Notes under the pieces: model-generated | The model's input: only the letters and a program-made list of their open reading frames with translations | Databases searched by the model: none | Told to the model about the DNA's origin: nothing | Source: Gemmatimonadota bacterium | GTDB taxonomy: Bacteria; Gemmatimonadota; Gemmatimonadetes; Gemmatimonadales; GWC2-71-9 | Reading direction: 5' to 3' | DNA: 64,000 nucleotides | Assembly: GCA_003223395.1 (NCBI GenBank) | Contig: QHUZ01000021.1 | Span: 22,106-86,105 of the forward strand | Made by a program: the position numbers and the translations under genes | Shown here: positions 1-8,368 of the stretch, one piece after another | How the letters are laid out: every line of letters starts with the position of its first letter | How positions within the stretch are numbered: the stretch's first letter is position 1

Positions 1-144
1 ACCGCCGAGTACGCGCGGTACGCGAGTCGCATCATCTGGCCCGCGGTCGCGTTGCTGGAGGAGCGGGCGGCTTGGGGCTTCGATCAGCTCGCCGAAGTGG
101 AGCGCTGGTTCGACGCCCTGGAGCTCGTCCTGCCCGAGCCATGA
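1..144 (+). CDS. C-terminal fragment of an unrecognised protein
   Basis: The window opens inside an open frame that runs to a TGA at 142-144 and encodes the last 47 residues of a protein (…WFDALELVLPEP). The fragment is helical, with many aromatic and acidic residues, and shows no motif I can assign. Its stop overlaps the start of the next gene by 4 bp (ATGA), so it is the upstream member of the same operon as the glycosyltransferase-like and ATP-grasp genes. The function is unknown. Confidence 0.6.
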   Translation, partial: TAEYARYASRIIWPAVALLEERAAWGFDQLAEVERWFDALELVLPEP

Positions 145-1304
145 CGACCGTGGTGGTATCGCCATTCGACGTGGTGAGTTTTCCCGACGGAGCCGGGCAT
201 TTCTGGGTGTACATGCAGTACGTGCAAGGCCTGCGGCGCCTCGGTTGCGACGTGTATTGGCTGGAGCAGGTCCAACGCGGTAAGCATCGCGACTTGGGGG
301 CGCTCGCGACGTTCCGCGAGCGGATGGAGTGCTTCGGCATGGGCGACCGCGCCCTCCTGTACACGCGCGGCGACGGCACGCGGAACGCCGGCGACGATGC
401 TCCGATCGAGTGGCTCAACGGGTCCGACACCTCCGCCTGGGACGTGCTGCGCCAGGCCGATCTGTTGCTCAACTTCCATTACGGGATTGACCCTCGCATT
501 CTGGGCGGCGCGCGCCGCACGGCGCTCGTCGACATCGATCCCGGCCTGACGCAGATCTGGATGAGCTCTGGGCAGATCCGCGTTCCCCACCACGACGTGT
601 ACTTCACGATCGGCGAAACGGTCGGCACGGCGGCGGCGCCGTTCCCCGACTGCGGTCTCGCGTGGCGGCACATCCGCCCTCCCGTGTGCCTGGAGCTGTG
701 GCCCTATGTCTACGACCCGCACTGCGAGTCGTTCACCACGGTCGCGGGGTGGTGGTCGGGGAAATGGGTCAAGGTGCGCGAGAACGGCACAGAGATCTGC
801 ATCGACAACAACAAGCGCGTCGCCTTTCTCGAGTTCGCCGAGCTGGCAGGGCTGACGACGCAGCCGCTCGAGCTGGCGCTGCATCTCGCCGACGGCGACG
901 GAGAAGACCGGCGCCTGCTCGAGCAGCGATGCTGGCGCGTGCGCCACGCCCGGGAAGTGGCCAGTACGCCGCAACACTATCAGGTGTACATCCAGCGCTC
1001 GCGCGGCGAGTGGAGCTGCGCGAAGCCGTTCTTCGTCAAGCTGCGGAACGCCTGGGTGAGCGATCGCACGGTGTGCTACCTCGCGAGCGGCAAGCCTGTG
1101 GTCGTCCAGCATACGGGGCCCAGCGCCTATCTGCCGCACGGCGAGGGGATGTTTCGGTTCCAGACCGTGGACGAAGCTGCGGCCTCGCTCGATGCCATCA
1201 ACACCGCCTACGAGCGTCATTGCCGGGCGGCGCGCGAGATCGCGGTCCAGTACTTCGACGCGAAGCGCGTGCTGGCCGACCTGTTGCAAGTGGCGCTGCG
1301 ATGA
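141..1304 (+). CDS. glycosyltransferase-like protein (GT-B type, tentative)
   Basis: This encodes 387 residues. I chose the ATG at 141 over in-frame codons further upstream because it overlaps the previous stop as ATGA and the protein then begins with a typical Rossmann strand (MTTVVVSPFDVVSFPDGAG). Near the C-terminus (about residues 310-360) 'CYLASGKPVVVQHTGPSAY' followed by 'GEGMFRFQTVDEA' resembles the nucleotide-sugar binding end of GT-B glycosyltransferases, where a small-residue/Pro segment precedes an acidic loop. I see no signal peptide or membrane segment, so it is probably cytoplasmic. The next gene, an ATP-grasp protein, overlaps it by 4 bp, which suggests the two act on the same product. 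The substrate is unknown. The call rests on fold-like features, not on a diagnostic motif. Confidence 0.55.
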   Translation: MTTVVVSPFDVVSFPDGAGHFWVYMQYVQGLRRLGCDVYWLEQVQRGKHRDLGALATFRERMECFGMGDRALLYTRGDGTRNAGDDAPIEWLNGSDTSAWDVLRQADLLLNFHYGIDPRILGGARRTALVDIDPGLTQIWMSSGQIRVPHHDVYFTIGETVGTAAAPFPDCGLAWRHIRPPVCLELWPYVYDPHCESFTTVAGWWSGKWVKVRENGTEICIDNNKRVAFLEFAELAGLTTQPLELALHLADGDGEDRRLLEQRCWRVRHAREVASTPQHYQVYIQRSRGEWSCAKPFFVKLRNAWVSDRTVCYLASGKPVVVQHTGPSAYLPHGEGMFRFQTVDEAAASLDAINTAYERHCRAAREIAVQYFDAKRVLADLLQVALR

Positions 1305-2122
1305 CGCCGAGGATTGCGTTCCTGCTGCCGAGCTACTCCCGGCACAGCACCAGCCTCATGCCGCAGATCGTGCGTGCCGTGGCGGACGCGGGAGCGGACG
1401 TCGACGTCATCGTGCCGCCGAGCGGCGCGATCGACCTGGACGCCGTACCGGTCGCTCACGATCTCTACGTGCTGCGCAAAATGAGCGGGCTGGCGCTCAG
1501 TCTGGCGGGCGCGCTCCACCAGCTGGGCGCAACGATCGTCAATTCCTATCCCGCCACGGCCGCCCTGCGCGACAAGATCGTCGCTTCCCGGGTGCTGCAC
1601 GCCGCCGGCGTGCCCACGCCTCCCGCGTTCGTCGCGGACAGCACGGACGACCTGGCTCCGTTGCTCGAGGACGGTCCGCTCGTCGTGAAGCCGTACGGGG
1701 GTGGCGGCGGCCACCACGTGCAGGTCGTCCGGACCGCCGCCGAGCTCGCCTCGGTTCCGCAACGCCCGCGCGAGCCCGTGTTCGCGCAGCGATACCTGCC
1801 GCATGACGGCCGTGACCGGAAGATCTATGCGATCGGGGACCGTCTGTTCGGCGTAAAGAAGGTCTTCCCGCGGCGGACCGATGAAGAGAAGCGCGGCGAG
1901 CCATTCGTGCTGTCGGCTGAGCTCGTCGACATCGTCGAGCGCTGCGGTCGGGCGTTCGGAGCGCAGCTGTACGGCGTCGATATCGTGGAGAGCGGCGGCC
2001 AGCCGTACGTGGTGGATATGGGCACCGCCCCCGGATACAAGGGTGTCCCGGACGCGCCGCGCCTAGTCGCCGAGTACCTCTACGCGGCGGCGTCCTCCCT
2101 CGAGCCGGCGGCGCGCGCATGA
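1301..2122 (+). CDS. RimK-like ATP-grasp protein
   Basis: This encodes 273 residues and overlaps its neighbours by 4 bp on both sides. The order of parts is that of ATP-grasp carboxylate-amine ligases: an N-terminal pre-ATP-grasp Rossmann half (1-80), the 'DKIVASRVLHAAGVPTP' helix (91-107), the ATP-binding strand 'PLVVKPYGGGGGHHV' with Lys130 and a glycine loop (133-137), and the C-terminal segment 'YGVDIVESGG…YVVDMGTAPGYKG' (224-248). Family members use ATP to make an acyl-phosphate and join it to an amine. Oddly, the usual metal-binding E-x-N before the PG turn is D239-M-G241 here. The Asn is missing, so catalysis may be altered. The neighbouring glycosyltransferase-like gene suggests a shared conjugation pathway. 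Confidence 0.8.
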   Translation: MTPRIAFLLPSYSRHSTSLMPQIVRAVADAGADVDVIVPPSGAIDLDAVPVAHDLYVLRKMSGLALSLAGALHQLGATIVNSYPATAALRDKIVASRVLHAAGVPTPPAFVADSTDDLAPLLEDGPLVVKPYGGGGGHHVQVVRTAAELASVPQRPREPVFAQRYLPHDGRDRKIYAIGDRLFGVKKVFPRRTDEEKRGEPFVLSAELVDIVERCGRAFGAQLYGVDIVESGGQPYVVDMGTAPGYKGVPDAPRLVAEYLYAAASSLEPAARA

Positions 2123-4776
2123 TGGCCCTGGCGGCTCTGCTCGCCGCACTCCAGGCGGTCGACCCCATAGCGCCACCCGTGGCTACGCCTGTGGTGCAGG
2201 CGGTGCGCGTGTCGAGCGGCCGCGTGTCCCCCGTGGTCGACGGCCGCCTCGACGATGCCGCCTGGTCCCAGGTGACGCCGGTGCGCGACCTGCTCCAGAG
2301 CGTTCCGGACGAGGGCCGGCCCGTGTCGGAATCGACGGAGGTGCGGATCGTGTACGACGCGGACGCCCTGTACATCGGCGCCCGGCTGTTCGACGCCGAG
2401 CCCGGCAAGATCGTGCGGCGGCTCACGCGGCGCGACGCCTCGTCGCACAGCGACGAGTTCCGGGTGTTGCTGGACAGCTATCACGATTACCGCACGGCGT
2501 TCGAGTTCACAGTCAGCGCCGCGGGGGTCCGCACCGACGTGCTCTACGGTGGCGACGGCACCTTCTCCGACAAGTCGTGGGACCCCGTGTGGGAGGCCGC
2601 GACCACTGTGGACTCGCTCGGCTGGACGGCGGAGATCCGCATCCCGTTTACCCAGCTGCGGTTCGCCCGCGTCGCGGACCAGGTATGGGGCGTGCGCTTT
2701 GTCCGCTGGATCGAGCGCAAGAACGAGTTGGCGCTCTTTCCATTCGTGGCCCGGACCGAGAGCGGTATGGCCTCTCGCTTCGCGAGCCTTGTCGGGCTCG
2801 CGGGCGTGGAGACCCGCAAGCACATCCAGATCCTGCCCTACGCCGTCGGGACTGGGACGTACCGCCAGCCGACGGGGCGCGGCAACCCCTTTGAGACGCC
2901 GAGCGCGTACCAACGCAGTGTGGGCGCGGATCTGAAGTACGGGGTGAGCTCCAGCCAAACGCTCGACGTGACGGTGAACCCCGACTTCGGGCAGGTGGAG
3001 GTCGACGAGACGTTCGTGAACCTCACGGCCTTTGAGCAGTTCCTCGACGAGCATCGGCCGTTTTTCATCGAGGGCACGCAGATCTTCGATTTCGGCGGGA
3101 ACGGCGGCGGGGTGATCCGCTTCAGTGACCCGCCGCTGTACCTCTACTCGCGCCGGATTGGGCGGCCCCCGCAGGGCGAGCCCTCGTCGAGCGGCGCCTT
3201 CCAGGACGTTCCGCAGAGCACCACGATCCTCGGTGCCGCGAAGCTCACCGGCCGCTCGGCCGGCGGGTGGTCGGTCGGCGTGCTTGACGCGCTCACCGCC
3301 CGCGAGCGTGCCACCGTGCTCGATACCATTACGGGGACACGCTACCGCGACGAGGTCGAGCCGGCTACCAACTATTTCGCGGGGCGAGTCAAGCGGGACC
3401 TGAACGGCGGCAATACGAGCATCGGGCTGCTCGCGACGGCCATGGATCGGCGGCCCACGACACCGGCGCTCGGCATGTTGGCGCGCGACGCGTTCGCCGG
3501 CGGCCTCGATTTCTTCCAGCGCTGGGGCGACAAGCATTACACGTTTGCCGGTAGCGTCGGCGGTTCGTACCTCCAGGGAGAACCCGCCGCACTGCAGCAG
3601 GTGCAGCGGTCGTCCAACCGCTACTACCAGCGCCCCGACGCACAGCGTTTCCGCTACGATCCCACGCGTACGTCGCTCGCCGGCGTCAGCGCCGACCTGT
3701 ACCTGAACAAGGTGGCGGGGAACTGGCGATGGGGCCTGGGCGGGCGCACCGCCTCCCCCGGGTTCGAAGTGAACGACCTCGGATTCCAGAATCGTGTGGA
3801 TCGCATTTCGGCAGCCGCCGTGCTGGGCTACAAGTGGACCAAATCAGGCAGAACGTTGCGCCAGGCCAACGCTTATCTCCAGGTCTCGCCGAGCTGGAAC
3901 TACGACGGCAATCCGATCGACCGCAAGATCTCGGCGTTTGGCTACGCGCAGTTCCGGAACTTCTGGTTTGCCGATTGGTCCGCCTCCTATTCGCCCCGCG
4001 TGGTCGACGACCGGCTCACCCGCGGCGGGCCGCTGGCGATGAAGCCGGCGGCGTGGTTCACGAGCGCGGACCTCACGACGGACACGCGGCGCGTACTCGG
4101 CGCCTACGGGTTCGTGTCAGTGCAGCGCGACGAGGCGGGCGGCTGGGCCGTGAATCTGATTCCCCAGCTCACGCGGCGGCCCAGCGCCGCGCTGTCGCTC
4201 AACGCCACGGGGGGCTATTCCACGGGCCGAGCGGCGGCGCAGTTCGTCACCAAGGCCACCGACTCCACCGCCGCCGCGACGCTCGGCACGCGCTACGTGT
4301 TCGCGGCCCTGTCGCAGCGCCAGGCGTACGTGACGCTGCGCGCCAACGCGACGTTCTCTCCAACGCTGAGCTTGCAGCTCTACGCCCAGCCGTTCGCGTT
4401 CGCCGGCGACTACACGGACTTCAAGGAATTGCGGGCGCGCAGGACGTTCGCGTTCAACGTCTACGGACGCGACAACGGCTCGACGATCAGCCGCACGGGC
4501 AACACGTATGTCGTCCAGCCCGACGGTGCGGCGCCGGGCGACACCCTGCGGTTCACGGACCCCGACTTCCGCACCCGCGCCGTCAAAGTCAACGCGGTGC
4601 TGCGCTGGGAATACCGCCCGGGCTCCACGCTGTTTGTTGTTTGGACGCAGAGCCGTTCGGGGTATGTGCCGTATGATCCGGAATTCGATCTGCAGCGGGA
4701 TTTCACGCGAGAGCTGTTCCGCGACCGGCCCACGAACGTGTTGCTGCTCAAGGTGAGTTACTGGCTCAGTCGCTGA
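2119..4776 (+). CDS. CBM9-like/DUF5916 outer-membrane beta-barrel protein
   Basis: This encodes 885 residues, with the start overlapping the previous stop; the ATG at 2122 is equally possible. A short hydrophobic N-terminus (MMALAALLAALQA) lacks clear basic residues, so the signal peptide is weak. Residues about 30-210 form a carbohydrate-binding family-9-like domain ('VVDGRLDDAAWSQ…YDADALYIGARLFD'). From about residue 240 the DUF5916 barrel follows, with the hallmark 'VNPDFGQVEVDE' and 'FFIEGTQIF' and many alternating aromatic strands to the C-terminus. The family is abundant in Gemmatimonadota and Bacteroidota and sits in the outer membrane, but its role and ligand are unknown. It is one of three copies in the window; the others are at 12824-15169 and 46690-48882. 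Confidence 0.88.
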   Translation: MMALAALLAALQAVDPIAPPVATPVVQAVRVSSGRVSPVVDGRLDDAAWSQVTPVRDLLQSVPDEGRPVSESTEVRIVYDADALYIGARLFDAEPGKIVRRLTRRDASSHSDEFRVLLDSYHDYRTAFEFTVSAAGVRTDVLYGGDGTFSDKSWDPVWEAATTVDSLGWTAEIRIPFTQLRFARVADQVWGVRFVRWIERKNELALFPFVARTESGMASRFASLVGLAGVETRKHIQILPYAVGTGTYRQPTGRGNPFETPSAYQRSVGADLKYGVSSSQTLDVTVNPDFGQVEVDETFVNLTAFEQFLDEHRPFFIEGTQIFDFGGNGGGVIRFSDPPLYLYSRRIGRPPQGEPSSSGAFQDVPQSTTILGAAKLTGRSAGGWSVGVLDALTARERATVLDTITGTRYRDEVEPATNYFAGRVKRDLNGGNTSIGLLATAMDRRPTTPALGMLARDAFAGGLDFFQRWGDKHYTFAGSVGGSYLQGEPAALQQVQRSSNRYYQRPDAQRFRYDPTRTSLAGVSADLYLNKVAGNWRWGLGGRTASPGFEVNDLGFQNRVDRISAAAVLGYKWTKSGRTLRQANAYLQVSPSWNYDGNPIDRKISAFGYAQFRNFWFADWSASYSPRVVDDRLTRGGPLAMKPAAWFTSADLTTDTRRVLGAYGFVSVQRDEAGGWAVNLIPQLTRRPSAALSLNATGGYSTGRAAAQFVTKATDSTAAATLGTRYVFAALSQRQAYVTLRANATFSPTLSLQLYAQPFAFAGDYTDFKELRARRTFAFNVYGRDNGSTISRTGNTYVVQPDGAAPGDTLRFTDPDFRTRAVKVNAVLRWEYRPGSTLFVVWTQSRSGYVPYDPEFDLQRDFTRELFRDRPTNVLLLKVSYWLSR

Positions 4777-4802
4777 CGGGCGCCGGATTTTCGCTGTACA
4801 AT
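4773..4802 (+). promoter_or_regulatory. putative sigma70 promoter, nearly leaderless
   Basis: A -35-like CTGACG (4773-4778) is followed after 18 bp by TACAAT (4797-4802), five of six matches to TATAAT. The ATG of the dehydrogenase lies only 7 bp further on, with no Shine-Dalgarno sequence, so the transcript would begin at or next to the start codon. The -35 box overlaps the stop codon of the DUF5916 gene. Confidence 0.5.
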
Positions 4803-4809
4803 CTGTCGC

Positions 4810-5841
4810 ATGCTCAACGTCGGCCTCGTCGGTTTCGGCTTCGCGGGCAAGGTCTTCCACGCGCCGGTCATCCGGGCCGTGGACGGCCTGCGACTCACGA
4901 CCATTGTCCAGCGCCACGGGGGGAGGGCACCCGATCCGCGCTATCCGGAGGTGGAATTCGTCCACAGTGTTGACGAGCTCCTGAAACGGCAGATCGATCT
5001 CGTGGTCGTCGCCACTCCCAACACATCCCACCATCCGATCGCGAAGCAGGCGCTGCTGGCGGGCCGGCACGTCGTGGTCGACAAGCCATTCACCACGACG
5101 CTCGCCGAAGCGGAGGACCTGGTCCGGCTCGCCAAACAACAGCGGCGCATCGTCACGGTGTACCAGGATCGCCGCCACACCGGTGATTTTGCGACGGTGC
5201 AGCAGGTGGTGTCGGAAGGCGCGCTGGGCCACATCGTGCTGTTCGAATCGCATTTCGACCGTTTCCGTCCGGAGCAGAAACCCAACGCGTGGCGGGAGGA
5301 GCCGCTTCCCGGATCCGGCGTCTGGTTCGACATCGGCCCGCATCTCTTCGACCAGGCCCTGCTGCTGTTCGGAATTCCGGAGGCCGTCGGCGCCGACATT
5401 CGGATCGAGCGCGCCGGTGGCAGGATCGACGATGCCTTCGACGTCACGCTCTACTACCCGCACAGTCGCGCCGTCTTGCGCGCCTCCATGCTCAGGCCGC
5501 CCGTCGGACCGACGTGGATCGTGAATGGCACGAGCGGATCGTTCGTCAAATATGGAATGGATCCCCAGGAAGCCGCGCTGAAGGAGGGACGCACGCCGGA
5601 CGAGCCCGATTGGGACACCGAGCCGCCGGAGCTCTACGGCAAGCTGATCACGTCTGACGCAACGCGCACAGTGCCGACGTTACGGTCGAGCTTCGCGCGC
5701 TATTATGAAAACGTGCGAGACGCGATGCTCGGCAACGCGCAGCTCGCCGTGACACCCGAGTGGTCGCTCGATGTGATGCGAGGCTTGGTCCTGGCCGCCG
5801 AAAGCACTCGAACCCGCCGCGTGGAGCCCTGGAGCGCATGA
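4810..5841 (+). CDS. Gfo/Idh/MocA family NAD(P)-dependent oxidoreductase
   Basis: This encodes 343 residues. The N-terminal Rossmann motif is 'GLVGFGFAGKVFHAP' (5-19), the substrate/cofactor segment contains 'DKP' at 91-93 (the family's E/D-K-P), and 'WFDIGPHLFDQ' near residue 175 carries the family's catalytic-region histidine. Length and motifs fit the YdgJ/YhhX/IolW-type scyllo-inositol or sugar dehydrogenase branch, which oxidises or reduces a hydroxyl of a polyol or sugar. The enzyme is cytoplasmic. It begins a new transcription unit after the DUF5916 gene, and its stop overlaps the next ATG by 4 bp. The exact substrate cannot be told from sequence. Confidence 0.85.
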   Translation: MLNVGLVGFGFAGKVFHAPVIRAVDGLRLTTIVQRHGGRAPDPRYPEVEFVHSVDELLKRQIDLVVVATPNTSHHPIAKQALLAGRHVVVDKPFTTTLAEAEDLVRLAKQQRRIVTVYQDRRHTGDFATVQQVVSEGALGHIVLFESHFDRFRPEQKPNAWREEPLPGSGVWFDIGPHLFDQALLLFGIPEAVGADIRIERAGGRIDDAFDVTLYYPHSRAVLRASMLRPPVGPTWIVNGTSGSFVKYGMDPQEAALKEGRTPDEPDWDTEPPELYGKLITSDATRTVPTLRSSFARYYENVRDAMLGNAQLAVTPEWSLDVMRGLVLAAESTRTRRVEPWSA

Positions 5842-6299
5842 AAAAACCGTCGTTCTACGTTCTCCTGGGCGGTCTCGTCGCCGGCACATTCGACATCACG
5901 TACGCGTGCACCTTCTGGTACCTGAAACGAGGCGTCCTGCCGACGCGCGTATTGCAATCAGTCGCCTCCGGACTGCTCGGAGACGCGAGCTTCACCGGCG
6001 GCTGGGGAAGCGCGCTCCTTGGTCTCGCGCTGCACTACTTCATCGCGACGTCGATGGCGGTGACGTACTACCTGTTCGCGCGGCGCTGGTCGGAGCTGTG
6101 GCAAAAACCGTGGGTCTTCGGACCACTCTACGGTGTGCTGCTGTACGGCATCATGAACTACATCGTCGTCCCGCTCTCGGGCGCCAACCCCGGCTCGAGA
6201 AACCTGGTCTGGGTGCTGCTCAGCATCGCCGTGCACGCGTTCTTGATCGGTACGCCGTGCGCCCTGTTCGCGCGGCGCGCCATGCAGGCCGACGTCTAG
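5838..6299 (+). CDS. small integral membrane protein, unknown function
   Basis: This encodes 153 residues, beginning MKKPSFYVLLGG at an ATG that overlaps the dehydrogenase stop. Four hydrophobic segments are visible at roughly residues 5-22, 58-80, 95-115 and 125-145. A conserved-looking pair 'GPLYGVLLYGIMNY' and 'VPLSGANPGSR' precedes the last helix. It resembles small uncharacterised inner-membrane proteins of the YagU/DUF1440 type in size and layout, but I cannot assign it. Translational coupling to the dehydrogenase suggests co-expression. Confidence 0.75.
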   Translation: MKKPSFYVLLGGLVAGTFDITYACTFWYLKRGVLPTRVLQSVASGLLGDASFTGGWGSALLGLALHYFIATSMAVTYYLFARRWSELWQKPWVFGPLYGVLLYGIMNYIVVPLSGANPGSRNLVWVLLSIAVHAFLIGTPCALFARRAMQADV

Positions 6300-6328
6300 G
6301 GCGTTTTGCAGTATCTTCTGCGGTTGGA

Positions 6329-8341
6329 ATGACCTCAAAGCCCCCTTCATCCTGTCTGCGGTGCGGCGCCAGCCTCGGTGCCGGCGCGTCGTTTTGTCCC
6401 CGCTGCGGGACAGGCATTCCCGTACAGCGGCCCTGGTCCGGCCCCACGCTCCCAACGCCGCCCGGTGCGGTCACGGAACCGCGGCCCGAGGCTGCCGAGG
6501 CGCAGCTCGCCGCACTGCGGCGGGCGACGCTCGGGCAGTACGAGATCCTCAGCGAGATCGGTCACGGCGGGATGGCCACCGTCTACCTCGCGCACGATCT
6601 CGCGCTCGACCGCAAGGTCGCCATCAAGGTCCTCGCACCCGCCTTGCTGGCCATGGGAGAAGGGATGGTCGAGCGTTTCAAGCGCGAGGCACGCACCGCC
6701 GCGGCGCTCAGTCATCCGCACATCATCCCGATCTACGCCGTCAGGGACAGCGAGCAGGTTCTCTACTTTGTGATGAAACACGTCCAGGGACGGTCGCTCG
6801 ACCAGGTCGTCCGCGATGTGGGACCACTGCCCATCGCGATGATCCAGGCGATCGTCGCCCAGGTGAGCGACGCGCTCGGCTACGCGCATCGCCATGGCGT
6901 CATCCATCGCGACATCAAATCCGCGAACATCATGCTGGACGAAGAAGGGTGGGCCGTCGTCACCGACTTCGGCATCGCGAAGGTGTTGCAGGCGCAGGGT
7001 CTCACCATGACCGGCGTGACGGTCGGGACACCGACGTACATGAGCCCTGAGCAGTGCGCCACGGAAGAAGTGACCGGCGCGTCGGACCAGTACTCGCTCG
7101 GCGTCGTGGCCTACGAGATGTTGACCGGGAAGTTGCCGTTCCAGGACGACTCGATCATGTCTGTCATGTACGCGCACTTCAACCAGCCGCCGCGTCCGGT
7201 GACCGATCTGCGACCTGATTGTCCTCCCAATCTGGGCGATGCGGTCATGCGCATGCTGGAGAAGCAACCGGCACAACGCTGGCCGAGTATGGACGACGTC
7301 GTCGCGGTGTGCGGCCGCCCGTCGCTGCGCCACGACGATCCGATCCGGCGCGAGATGATCACGCTGGCACACGGCAGCGCGCGGCCCGCGGGGCCGAAGA
7401 CACCGACCAGCCCGATCGTGTTGTCGCGCGTCCGGACGCGCCCCACGCTCCGGCGGCGGCGCTGGATGTGGCCCGCGATCGCCGTGACGACCGCCGTGCT
7501 GGCGTTCGGGCTCTCGCGGTGGTTCTCAGGCACACCACACGTGGGTCCGCCCACCGCAGCGCCGGTCGCGGCTGGCCACGACTCGGTACCGGGCGCAGCC
7601 GCGGCGGGTGCTGACTCGAGCCACACGGTGGTGCGTCCCGAGCCGACCCCGCCCCAACCACCTCCGACCGCGCGACGGCCGATCGTCGCGGCGCAACGCG
7701 ATGACAGCTTGCTCGGATCGCTGCGCGCGGGCGCCCTGCGAGCGGAGCAGCGCGCGGCGTTGGCCGGTGCTTCGCCGGCGGATCTCAGCGGCGGCCACGC
7801 GGCGTTCGCGAGCGCCGAGTCGCTGGCGTCGGCGCGGCGCGTCTCCGAGGCGATGATGCAGTTTGCCAGCGCGGCATCGCTGTGGGCGGACGCCGAACGC
7901 ATCGCGCGGTCGCGTCGGGTCGCGGAGGCTCCGCCCCCGCCGCCCCCGCCGCCCCCGCCGCCCCCCCCGCCCGCGCCACCTCCGGTACCCGTGGCCACGG
8001 TAGCAACCGACCCGCGACCGGATATCGAGAAGGTGATCGCGAACTACGCGGGTGCGCTCGAGTCACGGGACATCGAGCAGGTCCGGCAGGCGTATCCCGG
8101 AATCACGGGCGCACAGCAGGCGAGTTGGCAGACGTTCTTTGACCGCGTCCGCAATCTCAAAGCCAGCCTCAGCATCGCCAACCTGAATGTCACCGGGGGT
8201 GGCGCGTCAGCCGATGCGACGGTCAGCGGCGTCTACGAGTACGACAATGCGGGCACCGGTCGCGCCGAGCGGCGGCCGGTGACGTTTCATACGACGCTCG
8301 CCCGCGACGCAAGCGGCTGGCGGATCACCGCGATCCGGTAA
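6329..8341 (+). CDS. transmembrane Ser/Thr protein kinase with N-terminal zinc ribbon and C-terminal NTF2-like domain
   Basis: This encodes 670 residues from the ATG at 6329; the open frame extends far upstream but only as an antisense-like tail over the previous gene. A zinc ribbon (Cys9, Cys12, Cys23, Cys26) precedes a complete Hanks-type kinase domain: glycine loop 'GHGGMATVY' (78-86), Lys100, Glu120, 'HRDIKSAN' (193-200, catalytic Asp195) and 'DFG' (213-215). A transmembrane helix lies near 375-400 (WMWPAIAVTTAVLAFGL). A Pro-rich linker (about 535-551) leads to a C-terminal domain (about 565-670) that looks like a SnoaL/NTF2 fold ending 'GWRITAIR'. The kinase would be cytoplasmic with the NTF2-like part outside the inner membrane as a possible sensor. 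A -10-like TATCTT lies at 6312-6317. The substrates are unknown. Confidence 0.9.
   Translation: MTSKPPSSCLRCGASLGAGASFCPRCGTGIPVQRPWSGPTLPTPPGAVTEPRPEAAEAQLAALRRATLGQYEILSEIGHGGMATVYLAHDLALDRKVAIKVLAPALLAMGEGMVERFKREARTAAALSHPHIIPIYAVRDSEQVLYFVMKHVQGRSLDQVVRDVGPLPIAMIQAIVAQVSDALGYAHRHGVIHRDIKSANIMLDEEGWAVVTDFGIAKVLQAQGLTMTGVTVGTPTYMSPEQCATEEVTGASDQYSLGVVAYEMLTGKLPFQDDSIMSVMYAHFNQPPRPVTDLRPDCPPNLGDAVMRMLEKQPAQRWPSMDDVVAVCGRPSLRHDDPIRREMITLAHGSARPAGPKTPTSPIVLSRVRTRPTLRRRRWMWPAIAVTTAVLAFGLSRWFSGTPHVGPPTAAPVAAGHDSVPGAAAAGADSSHTVVRPEPTPPQPPPTARRPIVAAQRDDSLLGSLRAGALRAEQRAALAGASPADLSGGHAAFASAESLASARRVSEAMMQFASAASLWADAERIARSRRVAEAPPPPPPPPPPPPPPAPPPVPVATVATDPRPDIEKVIANYAGALESRDIEQVRQAYPGITGAQQASWQTFFDRVRNLKASLSIANLNVTGGGASADATVSGVYEYDNAGTGRAERRPVTFHTTLARDASGWRITAIR
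7931..7980 (+). repeat. CCGCCCC low-complexity tract (poly-proline linker)
   Basis: Tandem CCGCCCC-type units encode a run of about 15 prolines between the transmembrane part and the C-terminal domain of the kinase. It is a coding microsatellite and is likely to vary in length between strains. Confidence 0.85.
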
Positions 8342-8368
8342 CTCATCGCCCACTAGGCGTCTCGGCGT

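Noticed and set aside
84..3537. Long minus-strand open frames opposite the glycosyltransferase, ATP-grasp and DUF5916 genes
   Set aside because: They are antisense mirrors with no signal, motif or ribosome-binding site, and the plus-strand genes form a consistent overlapping operon.
7931..7980. Tandem GC-rich units considered as a possible CRISPR or regulatory repeat
   Set aside because: The units are 7 bp without spacers and are in frame, encoding a poly-proline linker.
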